Made by a program: the position numbers and the translations under genes. Source: JALZEG01 sp046263255 (GTDB lineage: Bacteria; Actinomycetota; CADDZG01; WHSQ01). From it: a stretch of DNA of 64,000 nucleotides. The notes under the pieces are model-generated. The model searched no databases, was not told the origin of the DNA, and worked only from the letters and a program-made list of their open reading frames with translations. Positions 54,831 through 63,987 of the stretch are shown here, piece after piece; within the stretch, counting starts at the first letter, position 1, and each line of letters starts with the position of its first letter. The DNA lies in NCBI GenBank assembly GCA_046263255.1, contig JBHELD010000031.1:62001-126000 (forward strand), in the 5' to 3' direction.

Positions 54831-56150
54831 ATGAGGTTGAGGAACAGGTTCTGGATCCTGCTGGTGGTCCTGGCGCTGCTCGGTGCCGCGTGCAACACCG
54901 GGGGTACCGACGACGAGGAGACCACGCGCGACGACGGGCAGGAGCAGGAGGGCGGCGAGGCGATCGAGGTCGCCGCGGTGTGGACGGGCGTCGAGCAGGA
55001 ACGATTCACCGCCGTGCTCGAGGCCTTCACCGCGGAGACGGGCATCGACGCGTCGTATCGCTCGGCCGGCGACGACATGGCCGCGTTCCTGGGGACGCAG
55101 ATCGAAGGCGGCAACCCGCCGGACGTCGCGATCGTCGCCCAGCCCGCGCTCGTCGAACAGCTCGCGAACGACGGCTCGCTGCAGCCGCTGGACGAGGACG
55201 TCGTGGCCGGGCTCGACGAGAACTTCGCCCGCGTCTGGAAGGACATCGGCTCCGTGGACGGCCAGCCGTACGCCGTCTACTTCAAGGTCGCGAACAAGTC
55301 GACGTGGTGGTACAACACCGGCGTCTTCGACCAGGCCGGCGTCGAGCCGCCGCAGGACTGGGACGGGCTGCTCGAGACCGCGCAGACCGTGAACGCGTCG
55401 GGGACGCCGTTCGTCTCGATGGGAGGCGCGGACGGATGGACGCTGACGGACTGGTTCGAGAACATCTACATCCGGACCGCGGGTCCCGACGCGTACGACC
55501 AGCTGACGAACCACGAGATCCCGTGGACGGACGAGAGCGTGAAGACCGCGCTCGAGACGTGGGGGGAGCTCGTCGGGGACGAGGCGAACCTCGCCGGCGG
55601 CGCCGACGGCGCGTTGAACACCACCTTCGAGGAGTCCGTGACGCAGGTGTTCGCCGACCCGCCGGCCGCGGCGACCGTCTACGAGGCGGACTTCGTCGCC
55701 GGCGTCATCAGCGGCGAGACGGGCGCGAAGGCGGTCGACGACTTCAACTTCTTCACGTTCCCGGCGATCGGCGACTCGGCCCCCGCGATCGTGTCGGCCG
55801 GTGACGGCGCGGTCGTCCTCAGCGACAACCCGTCGGCTCAGCGGTTCGCGGAGTTCCTCACCACGCCCGAGGCGGCAGAGGCGTGGGCGTCCGAGGGGGG
55901 CTTCGTGTCGCCGAACGAGAACCTCGACACGAGCGTCTATCCCGACGACATCACGCGCGAGATCGCCGAGGCCGTCGTCGCCGCGGGCGAGGACGTGCGC
56001 TTCGACATGTCGGACCTCGCCCCGCCGGAGTTCGGCGGCACGACGGGGCAGGGCCTCTGGAAGCTCTTCCAGGACTTCGTAAAGAACCCGTCGGACGTCG
56101 ACGGGATCACGGAGCAGCTCGAGGCCGCGGCCAACAAGGCGTACAAGTAG
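54831..56150 (+). CDS. Extracellular solute-binding lipoprotein (family 1, carbohydrate-type)
   Basis: 439 residues. Signal sequence with lipobox (LLGAAC), a Gly/Asp/Glu-rich linker (residues 24-46) and a bilobed binding protein: FTAVLEAFTAETGID, PPDVAIVAQPALVEQLANDG, YFKVANKSTWWYNTGVF, WDGLLETAQTVNASGTPF, and an LTTPEAAEAWASEGGFVSPNE hinge. It captures a carbohydrate (oligosaccharide or polyol-like) for the two permeases. AGGAGGAGGGG immediately upstream of ATG 54831. The ligand is not identifiable here; no sugar hydrolase is in the operon. Confidence 0.92.
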   Translation: MRLRNRFWILLVVLALLGAACNTGGTDDEETTRDDGQEQEGGEAIEVAAVWTGVEQERFTAVLEAFTAETGIDASYRSAGDDMAAFLGTQIEGGNPPDVAIVAQPALVEQLANDGSLQPLDEDVVAGLDENFARVWKDIGSVDGQPYAVYFKVANKSTWWYNTGVFDQAGVEPPQDWDGLLETAQTVNASGTPFVSMGGADGWTLTDWFENIYIRTAGPDAYDQLTNHEIPWTDESVKTALETWGELVGDEANLAGGADGALNTTFEESVTQVFADPPAAATVYEADFVAGVISGETGAKAVDDFNFFTFPAIGDSAPAIVSAGDGAVVLSDNPSAQRFAEFLTTPEAAEAWASEGGFVSPNENLDTSVYPDDITREIAEAVVAAGEDVRFDMSDLAPPEFGGTTGQGLWKLFQDFVKNPSDVDGITEQLEAAANKAYK

Positions 56151-56160
56151 CGAGCGAGAC

Positions 56161-57504
56161 GTGGCGACCACTGCGGCAGACGTAGCAGCGCCGGCGGCGC
56201 GCCGGAGGGCCATCAAGCTCAAGCCGCCTCCCGGCGGTGCCAAGCGGTGGATGGCGCTGCTGTTCCTGTTCCCGGCGCTGCTGCTGCTCGGCGCGATCGT
56301 CGTCTACCCGACGGTCGACACGTTCGCGCAGAGCTTCCAGAGCTCCGACCGTGCCTGGGTCGGGCTCGACAACTACAAGGACCTGCTCGACACGGGACGT
56401 GTGCGGCAGGCGATCCAGAACAACGCGATCTGGGTCGCGACGGCGCCGGCGATCATCACCGGGCTCGGGCTGATGTTCGCGATCCTGACCGAGCGCGTCC
56501 GCTACCAGACGGCGATCAAGATCGTCGTGTTCATGCCGATGGCTATCTCGTTCCTGGCGACCGGCGTCATCTGGCGGCTGATGTACGAGGAGCAGCCGAG
56601 CAGGGGGCTGCTCAACGCCGCGCTACGAGTGAGCGCCGACGCGGTGTCCGGGCCGGGCGCGTACCCCACGGCCACCACGGTCCCGGACGCGCCGGTGGCG
56701 GAGGAGGCCGGCGCGGTCGTCGCGCAGGGCGTGTTCGCCGCGGGCGAGACCGCGCTCCTGCCGCTGGTCGGCATGACCGAGGAGGAGCTGCCGGAAGACG
56801 CCGTGCAGGCGGTGGAGCCGCAGGTTCCCGACGGCGCGGTGGGCGCGGTCGTATGGCGCGACTTCAGGCCCGGCGGCGGCGAGATCGGCGTCATCGAGCG
56901 GGGTGAGCTGGGGCTGCCGGGTGCCACGGTCGAGGCCGTGGACGCTTCCGGCGAGGTCGTCGCGACGGGGGAGGCGGGCGGCGACGGGACCGTCGTGCTC
57001 GAGGACCTGTCCGGGGAGGGGCCGTATTCGCTGCGCGTGGCGGAGGCGACGTTCGCGCCGGGCTTCCAGGGGATCAGCTGGCTCTCGCCGGGCCTCGTCA
57101 CGCCCGCGATCATCGGCGCGTTCTCGTGGATGTGGACGGGCTTCGCGGTGGTCGTGATCGCCGCAGGGCTCTCGGCGCTGCCGCGCGACGTGCTCGAAGC
57201 CGCACGCGTGGACGGGGCGAACGAGTGGCAGACGTTTCGGCACGTGACGCTGCCGCTGCTCGCGCCGGTGCTCGGCGTCGTCTTCGTCACGCTCGTGATC
57301 AACGTGCTGAAGATCTTCGACATCATCCTCGTGACCGCGCCGGGCGCGAGCCAGGACGAGGCGAACGTGATCGCGCTCGAGATGTGGAAGACGTCGTTCA
57401 CGTCCGGCAACTTCGGGCTCGGGAGCGCCGTCGCCGTCGTGCTGTTCCTCATGGTCATCCCCGTGATGGCGCTCAACATCCGCCGCTTCAAGAGGGGCGA
57501 GTAG
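56161..57504 (+). CDS. ABC transporter permease (MalF/UgpA-like) with a large extracytoplasmic insertion
   Basis: 447 residues, about 150 longer than usual for the family. TM1 is at about 29-50, TM2-TM3 at 88-108 and 117-138, then an insert at 157-302, then the remaining helices with the EAA loop (LEAARVDGANEWQTFRHVTLPLL). The insert lies outside the membrane and is Val/Glu/Gly-rich. Its last part, GLPGATVEAVDASGEVVATGEAG and GDGTVVLEDLSG, has the strand pattern of a small carboxypeptidase-regulatory-like or transthyretin-like beta sandwich. E. coli MalF also has a large P2 insert at the corresponding place, contacting the binding protein, but the sequences differ. GTG start at 56161. Confidence 0.9.
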   Translation: MATTAADVAAPAARRRAIKLKPPPGGAKRWMALLFLFPALLLLGAIVVYPTVDTFAQSFQSSDRAWVGLDNYKDLLDTGRVRQAIQNNAIWVATAPAIITGLGLMFAILTERVRYQTAIKIVVFMPMAISFLATGVIWRLMYEEQPSRGLLNAALRVSADAVSGPGAYPTATTVPDAPVAEEAGAVVAQGVFAAGETALLPLVGMTEEELPEDAVQAVEPQVPDGAVGAVVWRDFRPGGGEIGVIERGELGLPGATVEAVDASGEVVATGEAGGDGTVVLEDLSGEGPYSLRVAEATFAPGFQGISWLSPGLVTPAIIGAFSWMWTGFAVVVIAAGLSALPRDVLEAARVDGANEWQTFRHVTLPLLAPVLGVVFVTLVINVLKIFDIILVTAPGASQDEANVIALEMWKTSFTSGNFGLGSAVAVVLFLMVIPVMALNIRRFKRGE

Positions 57505-58389
57505 ATGTCGGTCGCCGCGGACTCGGTTCCGGTGGAGCCACGCACCGCGAGCCAGAGGCTCGTGCGGTTCGTGTCGCGCTCGCCGGTGCACCTCGTGCTG
57601 GTCCTGCTCGCGCTCTTCTGGATGACGCCGACGTTCGGGCTGCTGGTCACGAGCTTCCGCACCGGCGCCGCCTCCAACACGAGCGGATGGTGGACGGTGT
57701 TCACCGATCCCGCGCAGCTCACGCTCCAGCCCTACAAGGATATCCTGGCAAACGACGGGCTCGTCCAGAGCCTCCTGAACACCGTCTACATCACGGTTCC
57801 CACGACCGTGCTGCTCGTGCTCGTCGCGGCTCTCGCCGCCTACGCGTTCGCGTGGATCGACTTCCGCGGCCGAGAGACGCTGTTCCTCGTCGTCGTCGCG
57901 CTGCTCGTCGTGCCGCTCCAGATGGCGCTGATCCCGATGGCGCGGTTCTTCGGCGACCTCGGGATCTTCGGCACCGTCTGGGCCGCGATCTTCTTCCACG
58001 TAGCGTTCGGGCTTCCGTTCGCGATCTTCCTGCTGCGCAACTTCTTCATCGGCCTGCCGCACGAGCTCTTGGAGGCGGCCCGGATCGACGGCGCGTCGGA
58101 ATGGCAGATCTTCACGCGCATCGTCCTGCCGCTGGGGATGCCGGCGATCGCGGCGCTCGGCATCTTCCAGTTCCTCTGGACGTGGAACGACCTCCTCGTG
58201 GGCCTGGTCTTCACCGGCGGCGACGACATTCCGATCACGGTCTTCATCCGCGACCAGCTCCGGCAGTTCTCGGGCAACCTCGACGTGATAGCGCCGGGGG
58301 CGTTCCTGTCGATGATCGTCCCGCTGATCGTGTTCTTCGCCTTCCAGCGGTACTTCGTGCAGGGGCTGCTCGCGGGCTCGGTCAAGTGA
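57505..58389 (+). CDS. ABC transporter permease, MalG/UgpE-like
   Basis: 294 residues with six membrane helices and the EAA loop HELLEAARIDGASEWQIFTRIVLPLGMP. ATG begins immediately after the previous stop, so the two permeases are strictly coupled. It pairs with the longer permease to make the translocation channel, energised by the ATPase at 53602. Its stop overlaps the next gene (GTGA), which ties the beta-helix membrane protein to the transporter. Confidence 0.93.
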   Translation: MSVAADSVPVEPRTASQRLVRFVSRSPVHLVLVLLALFWMTPTFGLLVTSFRTGAASNTSGWWTVFTDPAQLTLQPYKDILANDGLVQSLLNTVYITVPTTVLLVLVAALAAYAFAWIDFRGRETLFLVVVALLVVPLQMALIPMARFFGDLGIFGTVWAAIFFHVAFGLPFAIFLLRNFFIGLPHELLEAARIDGASEWQIFTRIVLPLGMPAIAALGIFQFLWTWNDLLVGLVFTGGDDIPITVFIRDQLRQFSGNLDVIAPGAFLSMIVPLIVFFAFQRYFVQGLLAGSVK

Positions 58390-59900
58390 CGAGGAAGCGC
58401 GCTTGTGCGGTGGTGGCGGTGGCCGCCGCGCTCGCGCTCGCGCTGGTGACGCCGGCGCCGGCGCCGGTGGTGACGGTCGCGGCCGGTGACGACGTCCAGG
58501 CCGCGCTCGACGCGGCCCCCGCGGGTGCGACGGTCCGTCTGGGTTCCGGGACGCACCGGGGGCCGCTCGCGATCGACCGGACGGTGACGCTGGAGGGCGA
58601 GGCGGGGGCGCAGGTCGTCGCACCGCCGGACGCCGGCGCCGCGGTCCACGTGACGGCTCGCGGAGTCCGGATCGAGGGACTGAAGGTGTTCGGGGGCTGG
58701 ACCGGGATCGACCTCGACGACGCGCCGGGGGCGGTCGTGCGCCGCGTCTCGGTCGTGGGGTCGGACGCGCAGGGGATCCGCGTCTACAAGGCCGACGCGC
58801 TGCTCGAGGTCGTCTCGGTCGCCGGTCTGAAAGACCCGCACGCGCAGGGCATCGAGGTCCTGAGCGCGCCGGGCGTCGTCGTCCGCGACTCGGCCGTGAC
58901 CGGCGGCAAGATCGGCATCGTCGCGCACCTGTCGGACACGCTGTTCGAGGACAACGTCGTGAGCGGGACGTCTCTCGCCGCGATCGTGATGCGCGAGATG
59001 GGGAGCGGCGTCGCCCGCCGGAACACCGTCCGCGACGCGACCGGGGCCGGGCTCTACTGCGGCGACATGGCGCGCTGCGAGTTCGAGGACAACTCCGTCG
59101 AGCACGTCGCCGGCGCTCCCGGGGCGCGCTCGGCCGCGGGATGGGGACTGGTCGTCAACTACCGTGCGGTCGCTTCCTCGGCGGGCGACGAGCTCGCGGG
59201 AGCCGCGGGAGAGGCCGTCGCGCTGTCGCACAGCAGGATCGTCCCGGAGTCCCCGCTCGAACGGGGAGAGCCCGCGGGGGCCGCGGCCTGGGGCGCCCTC
59301 AGCACGCTCGTCGCGCTCGCCGTCCTGGGCGCGCTCTACCTCGTGGCACGGCGCGTGCTCCCGCCGGCGCGGGGCGCCGGCAGGCACGCGGCGGCTACGA
59401 GCGCGGGGATCGCGCTGCTCCTCGCCGGCGTCGCGGTCCAGTCGTTCCACATGCTCGAGCACGTCGTGCAGCTCTCGCGGGTGTTCGCCGACGGGGTCCC
59501 GAGCCGCGGCGCGCTGCTCGGGTCCGTCGTCGACACCGAATGGGTGCAGCTCGTCTACAACGGCGCGGTGCTGGCCGGGCTCGTGCTCGTGCTGTACCTG
59601 AGGCGCCGCGGTTGGAGCCCCCGTGGGAGCAACGACGTCGGCGACCGGCTCGTCACCGCGGTCGCGCTGCTGCAGGGCTACCACTTCGTCGAGCACGCCG
59701 CGAAGATGTTCCAGCACGTGACGACGGGGGCCAAGGTGAACCCCGGCATCCTCGGGGACGAGGTCAACCTGGTGCTGCTCCACTTCGGCCTGAACGCGGC
59801 GGTGTACCTGGGGTTCGTGGCGGCGACGGTGGCGTACCTGCACCGCCGGGGACCGGGGCTCGCGCCGCGGCTCTTGCGCCGCCGCGTGCAGCCGACCTAG
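58386..59900 (+). CDS. Exported beta-helix protein fused to a duplicated histidine-bearing membrane domain
   Basis: 504 residues from GTG 58386 (GTGA overlap). A signal peptide (about 1-32) is followed by a right-handed parallel beta-helix (about 36-275): repeated ~20-23-residue coils with V-x-V and G-I-x strands, as in NosD/pectate-lyase-like proteins; no catalytic site was recognised. A membrane anchor lies at about 303-322, then a membrane domain with two related halves: SFHMLEH (353-359) to about 403, and GYHFVEH (431-437) to about 483. Both keep an H-x2-EH core followed by a helical stretch and an N-G or N-A near the next helix. Coupling to the sugar importer suggests that the beta-helix contacts the same carbohydrate. 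No name is known to me. Confidence 0.7.
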   Translation: MTRKRACAVVAVAAALALALVTPAPAPVVTVAAGDDVQAALDAAPAGATVRLGSGTHRGPLAIDRTVTLEGEAGAQVVAPPDAGAAVHVTARGVRIEGLKVFGGWTGIDLDDAPGAVVRRVSVVGSDAQGIRVYKADALLEVVSVAGLKDPHAQGIEVLSAPGVVVRDSAVTGGKIGIVAHLSDTLFEDNVVSGTSLAAIVMREMGSGVARRNTVRDATGAGLYCGDMARCEFEDNSVEHVAGAPGARSAAGWGLVVNYRAVASSAGDELAGAAGEAVALSHSRIVPESPLERGEPAGAAAWGALSTLVALAVLGALYLVARRVLPPARGAGRHAAATSAGIALLLAGVAVQSFHMLEHVVQLSRVFADGVPSRGALLGSVVDTEWVQLVYNGAVLAGLVLVLYLRRRGWSPRGSNDVGDRLVTAVALLQGYHFVEHAAKMFQHVTTGAKVNPGILGDEVNLVLLHFGLNAAVYLGFVAATVAYLHRRGPGLAPRLLRRRVQPT

Positions 59901-59914
59901 CGAGCATGCGTCCA

Positions 59915-59931
59915 GTCCCGGTTTCCGGGAC
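59915..59931. terminator. Possible weak hairpin between convergent genes
   Basis: GTCCCGG with its complement CCGGGAC and a 3-nt loop. It lacks a T-tract, so it may act as a pause or weak terminator for the convergent genes ending at 59900 and 59959. Confidence 0.4.
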
Positions 59932-59958
59932 GGGATCGATATTCGACGAATCGCCGGG

Positions 59959-60597
59959 CTACGGCTTGACGGCCTCGTAGAGCGTCGACAGACGCCTCGC
60001 GGCCGTCGACGTCACCGTCAGGCCCGCCCTCTCTAGCTCGTCGGCGATCCTCGAGCGGGCGGCGAACACCGCCGGCATCCTGGCGGCCGCGGGGCGCGGC
60101 AGCACGGCCCCCAGCGGCAGCCCTACCACGGAGACGAACAGGGTCCCTCCCGGCGCGAGCACCCGCGCCAGCTCGCGCACCGCTCCTCCGAGGCCCGGGA
60201 TCACCTGCAGCCCGTTCGTGCACAGGATCGCTCCGAAGGAACCCGACGGGAAAGGCAGCGCGTGCGCGTCCGCCTGCACGGCCACCAGGTTCGGCAACGA
60301 CCGGCGCACGGCCACCGCCGCGGCCTCCCGCACCATCCCTTCGGCTATGTCCACGCCCACGACGATCCCCGCGTGCGCGGCCGCCACCGGGGCGGTGAAG
60401 TAGGCGGTTCCCACCGGCACGTCGAGGATCGGCCGCCCCGCGGCGACGCGCACGGCCGCGCGTCCCTGCTCCGCGACGCGATCGTGCAGGTCGCCCCCCA
60501 GCAGCGGGAACGAGCCGTGGACCACGACGGGCTCGTACAACCGGTGCGCGGCCCGCGAGTAGATCGACGTCACGATCCGCTGCGCCCGGCTCCCCAA
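59959..60597 (-). CDS. Class I SAM-dependent methyltransferase
   Basis: 212 residues with a Rossmann core: motif I is ILDVPVGTAYFT (variant of the glycine-rich loop), GVDIAEGMVREA supplies the acidic ribose-binding residue, and VQADAHALPFPSGSFGAILCTNGLQVI is the adenine region of UbiE/type-11 methyltransferases. It starts at TTG 60597 immediately after the ligase stop on the same strand (2-bp gap), so it may be co-transcribed with the ligase gene. Substrate unknown (small molecule or lipid quinone-like). No membrane segment. Confidence 0.82.
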   Translation of the reverse strand: MGSRAQRIVTSIYSRAAHRLYEPVVVHGSFPLLGGDLHDRVAEQGRAAVRVAAGRPILDVPVGTAYFTAPVAAAHAGIVVGVDIAEGMVREAAAVAVRRSLPNLVAVQADAHALPFPSGSFGAILCTNGLQVIPGLGGAVRELARVLAPGGTLFVSVVGLPLGAVLPRPAAARMPAVFAARSRIADELERAGLTVTSTAARRLSTLYEAVKP

Positions 60598-60601
60598 CTC
60601 G

Positions 60602-62098
60602 CTAGACCCTTTCGGGGACGAGGTCCTCCAGCCGGCAGTCCTCGGGGTCCTTGTCCGAGCGCAGCGCCTTGAACGACGCGGCCCGCAGCTTGTTCGCCGA
60701 CGTCAGCTCGCGGAACTCCACGCGCGCCACGAGCGACGGCTCGATCCACTGCGGGTCCTTCAGCACCTTCCCCCACCGTCCCGCGCGCAACCCCGAGGGG
60801 TCCTCCGCGAACGGGCACGACGACGACGTCCGCTCGCGGAGCAGCGGGAGGATCTCGTCCAGCGTCCGGTCGGAGAAGCCGGTCCCGACCGACCCGAGGA
60901 AGCACAGGCCCTCGTCGGAGTACGCGCCGACGAGCAACGAGCCGAACGTCGACGACCGGTTCCCCTCGCCCCTGGACCACCCGCCGACCACGACGTCGGC
61001 CTCCCACGCCGTCTTGATCTTCTGCCAGTCGCGCGTCCGCCTGCCCGGCCGGTACACGCTCGTCGCCTTCTTCGCCACGACGCCCTCGATCCGGTTGCCG
61101 CGGGCGAACTCGAACAAGGCGATGCCGTCGCCCGAGGTGCAGTGCGAGACCTGCACCCGCTCGGACGGGACGACGAGCGCGTCCAACAGCTCCTTGCGCT
61201 CGCGCAGCGGACGATCCATGACGGAGGCGCCGTCGAGGTAGAGGAGGTCGTAGATCACGTAGGTCACGGGAATCGTCTTCGCCGCCTGCTCGATATCGCG
61301 CGGGTTCTGCAGGTTGATGCGCGACTGCAGCTTCTCGAACGACGGCCTCCCCCCAGACATCGCGACGATCTCGCCGTCGACGATCGCGTCCAGGCACACG
61401 AGCCGCGTGTGCAGGTTGTGCAGCTCGGGATAGCAGACCGTGATGTCGTTGCGGTTGCGGGAGACAAGCGCGGTCCCCTCCGAGCACACGCCCAGCGCCC
61501 GCACGCCGTCCCACTTCAGCTCGAAGATCCAGTCGTCGGAGTCGAACGGGTCGCCGACGAGGGTCGCGAGCATCGGCGACAGCTCCGGCAGCGGGTCCGG
61601 CTCGGGCCGCTCGTCCCTGCTGAGGAAGACCAGCCAGTCCTTCTTCGCCTCGGTCTTGTCGGTGAGCGCCATGTGCCAGACGCCGCGCATGCGCTCGCCC
61701 TTCAGGCGGAACGTGAGCTTGCCCCGCTCCTGCTCGAGCAGCTCGTACTCGCCGCGGTCGAAGATGCGGACCTCGCCGGCGCCGTAGTTGCCCGCGGGGA
61801 TCGTCCCCGAGAACGACCCGTACTCGAAGGGATGGTCCTCCACGTGTACGGCGAGGGTCGGCTTGCCCTTGCGGCGGGGGAGGTTCTTCGGCACCGCCCA
61901 CGACACGAGCACCGGAACGTCGCCGTTGTACATCTCCAGGCGGAGGTCGAAGTGGAGCCGCCGCGCGTGGTGCTGGTGGATGACGAACGTGCTGCCGGGG
62001 ACCGCGGTCGAGACGTCGACGTCGCCGGAGACGGCCGGGGGCGGCTCCGGCGTCTCGTCGAAACGGCGCTTGCGCGCGTAGTCGCGGGTCTCGGGCAT
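60602..62098 (-). CDS. ATP-dependent DNA ligase with N-terminal 3'-phosphoesterase domain (LigD-like, no polymerase)
   Basis: 498 residues. The N-terminal PE domain (about 30-145) has FVIHQHHARRLHFDLRLE, VSWAVPKNLP, HPFEYGSFSG and IPAGNYGAGEV. The ligase domain follows: the adenylation motif FELKWDGVRAL, VDGEIVAMSG, YVIYDLLYLDG, EGVVAKK and WQKIKTAW, plus a C-terminal OB part. The order PE-LIG without the polymerase-primase domain is a reduced LigD. In bacterial non-homologous end joining, LigD works with Ku; no Ku or polymerase gene is in this window. ATG 62098 is chosen because upstream in-frame sequence lacks conserved residues. Confidence 0.92.
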   Translation of the reverse strand: MPETRDYARKRRFDETPEPPPAVSGDVDVSTAVPGSTFVIHQHHARRLHFDLRLEMYNGDVPVLVSWAVPKNLPRRKGKPTLAVHVEDHPFEYGSFSGTIPAGNYGAGEVRIFDRGEYELLEQERGKLTFRLKGERMRGVWHMALTDKTEAKKDWLVFLSRDERPEPDPLPELSPMLATLVGDPFDSDDWIFELKWDGVRALGVCSEGTALVSRNRNDITVCYPELHNLHTRLVCLDAIVDGEIVAMSGGRPSFEKLQSRINLQNPRDIEQAAKTIPVTYVIYDLLYLDGASVMDRPLRERKELLDALVVPSERVQVSHCTSGDGIALFEFARGNRIEGVVAKKATSVYRPGRRTRDWQKIKTAWEADVVVGGWSRGEGNRSSTFGSLLVGAYSDEGLCFLGSVGTGFSDRTLDEILPLLRERTSSSCPFAEDPSGLRAGRWGKVLKDPQWIEPSLVARVEFRELTSANKLRAASFKALRSDKDPEDCRLEDLVPERV

Positions 62099-62274
62099 CC
62101 CACAAGGTTTCCACAGCCTGGGGAGGAGCGGGCCGCATGGTGCATCTGCGGGCGAACCGGACGAAGCGGGCACGCAGACGCCCCGTTTGCACGGTTTACG
62201 TACAGCCACGGCAACCGCCGTCCGATTCACTGGCGACGGACAAATCTCATCCATCAGAGGGAGGGCGTCTCCGA

Positions 62275-63987
62275 ATGAAGAGGTTCATCGCTGTGCTCGC
62301 GTTGCTGGCGCTGGGGGCCCTCGCAGCCGCGCCTGCGTCCGCCGGAAGGCGAGGAGTGTCGCTGCAGCGCGGGCTCGACCTTTCCCTTGACGAGCCCCTG
62401 GGCACCCCCGACGGCGCCAGGCTCTCGCGCTCGACTGCCGCCCTCAGCTCGGTGACGAACGACCGGCTGTCGAGGTCGCTGCGCGCGGGCCGCATCACGC
62501 CGGCCGAGTTCGCGCTCGAGCGTGCTCAGGCGACTCTAAGCGGTGACTTCGACGGCCACCTCAGCCTCGTGCTGACGGACCTCGCCCTGCGCATGCGCGA
62601 CCTGAGAGGGGCCGACCGCGAACGCGCGCTGGCCATCCTGGCGCGGCCGACCGATCCGGATTCCGATACGAACATCGACCACGTCTCGTATCGGGACAAC
62701 GACGTCAGCGCGAGCTGCACCACCCACTTCTGCGTGCACTGGACCGACACCGGGCGCCACGCCGTGAGCCCCGCAGACGACAACACGAACTCGATCCCGG
62801 ACTACGTCGAGACGGTCCAGGCCGAGATGGAGAACGTCTGGACGGCGCTCGTCGACGACCTCGGCTTCAAGGCGCCGAAGTCGGACGAGACGTCGGCGAA
62901 TACCGTTCCGCCCGCGGACGCGGCGAAGCTGGACGTGTACCTCGTCGAGGCGGGGAGCGACGGCGTCTACGGCTTCTGCACGACCGACGACCCGAACCTG
63001 CTCGACCCCGACAGCACCTACAAGTACTTCGACGCCTCGTCCTACTGTGCGCTCGACGACGACTTCGACCCCGATCAGTTCGGTGGGGCTCCTGCGGACG
63101 AGTCGCTGCGGGTCACGGCGGTCCACGAGTTCTTCCACGCTGTCCAGCTCGCGTACGCGGCGGGGCACGACACGTGGATGGCGGAGGGCACCGCCACTCT
63201 TATGGAGGACGCCGTGCACGACGACGTCGACGACAACTACCAGTACCTTCGCGTGAGCCACCTGAGGCAGCCGTTCGCTCCCCTCGACTACAGCGCCTCG
63301 CCGGAGCATTACGGGGCGTGGCTGTTCTGGAGGTTCCTGACGGAGCTCGACGGAACCGGCGGCGTCACGATCATCCGGGAGGTCTGGGAGCAGGCCGCAT
63401 TGGACGGTCCCGACGCTCCGGGGTTCTTCTCGACCTTCGCGATGAAGAAGGCGCTCGCGAACAGGGACATCTCGTTCCCCAGCGCGATGGCCTTCTTCTC
63501 GCTCGTCAACTACGTGCCCGAGGCGTTCTACGAGGAGGGGGCGGACTACCTCGCGGCGGTTGGCAGGCGGCGTCCTCCGCTGATGGACAGCTTCACGCTG
63601 TCGTCGAGCAGGAAATCGACCGGGAACCGCATCGCGCGGCTCGACCACCTGACGGCGGGCTACGTCGCGTTCAAGCCGGGCGCCGGCGTCTCGAAGCTGA
63701 AGGTCGCGGTCGACCTCCCCGCCGGGGCGAGCTCCCCGAGGGCGATGCTGCTGACGCTGACCACGGCCGGTGAGGCGTTCCAGCAGCCCGTCACCGTGAA
63801 CTCGTCCGGCGTGGGCAGCGTGCGCGGCATCCCGTTCCGGAAGGGGACGACCAGGATGATCGTGCTCGTCCTGGACAACGCGAGCACGCGGTACGCGAAG
63901 TGCTACCGGCGCGAGACGCCGTGGGCGTGTTCGGGTCAGCCGGTGGACGAGGCCATGCCGTTCGTGCTTTCGGGAACCGCGGGCTAG
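62275..63987 (+). CDS. Secreted HExxH metalloprotease-like protein (MXAN_6640-type)
   Basis: 570 residues. A signal peptide (about 1-24, ending APASA) is followed by a helical propeptide-like section, then a segment starting SCTTHFCVHWTDTG that begins the catalytic domain. AVHEFFHAVQLAY carries the zinc-binding HExxH, WMAEGTATLMED is the downstream Glu region, and YGAWLFWRFLTE continues it, as in MXAN_6640-family putative metalloproteases. The C-terminal part (about 455-560) is beta-rich (VAFKPGAGVSKLKVAVDLP, VTVNSSGVGSVRGI), perhaps a binding module. GAGGGAGGG precedes ATG 62275 by about 10 nt. The intergenic region 62099-62274 holds no supported gene. Confidence 0.85.
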   Translation: MKRFIAVLALLALGALAAAPASAGRRGVSLQRGLDLSLDEPLGTPDGARLSRSTAALSSVTNDRLSRSLRAGRITPAEFALERAQATLSGDFDGHLSLVLTDLALRMRDLRGADRERALAILARPTDPDSDTNIDHVSYRDNDVSASCTTHFCVHWTDTGRHAVSPADDNTNSIPDYVETVQAEMENVWTALVDDLGFKAPKSDETSANTVPPADAAKLDVYLVEAGSDGVYGFCTTDDPNLLDPDSTYKYFDASSYCALDDDFDPDQFGGAPADESLRVTAVHEFFHAVQLAYAAGHDTWMAEGTATLMEDAVHDDVDDNYQYLRVSHLRQPFAPLDYSASPEHYGAWLFWRFLTELDGTGGVTIIREVWEQAALDGPDAPGFFSTFAMKKALANRDISFPSAMAFFSLVNYVPEAFYEEGADYLAAVGRRRPPLMDSFTLSSSRKSTGNRIARLDHLTAGYVAFKPGAGVSKLKVAVDLPAGASSPRAMLLTLTTAGEAFQQPVTVNSSGVGSVRGIPFRKGTTRMIVLVLDNASTRYAKCYRRETPWACSGQPVDEAMPFVLSGTAG

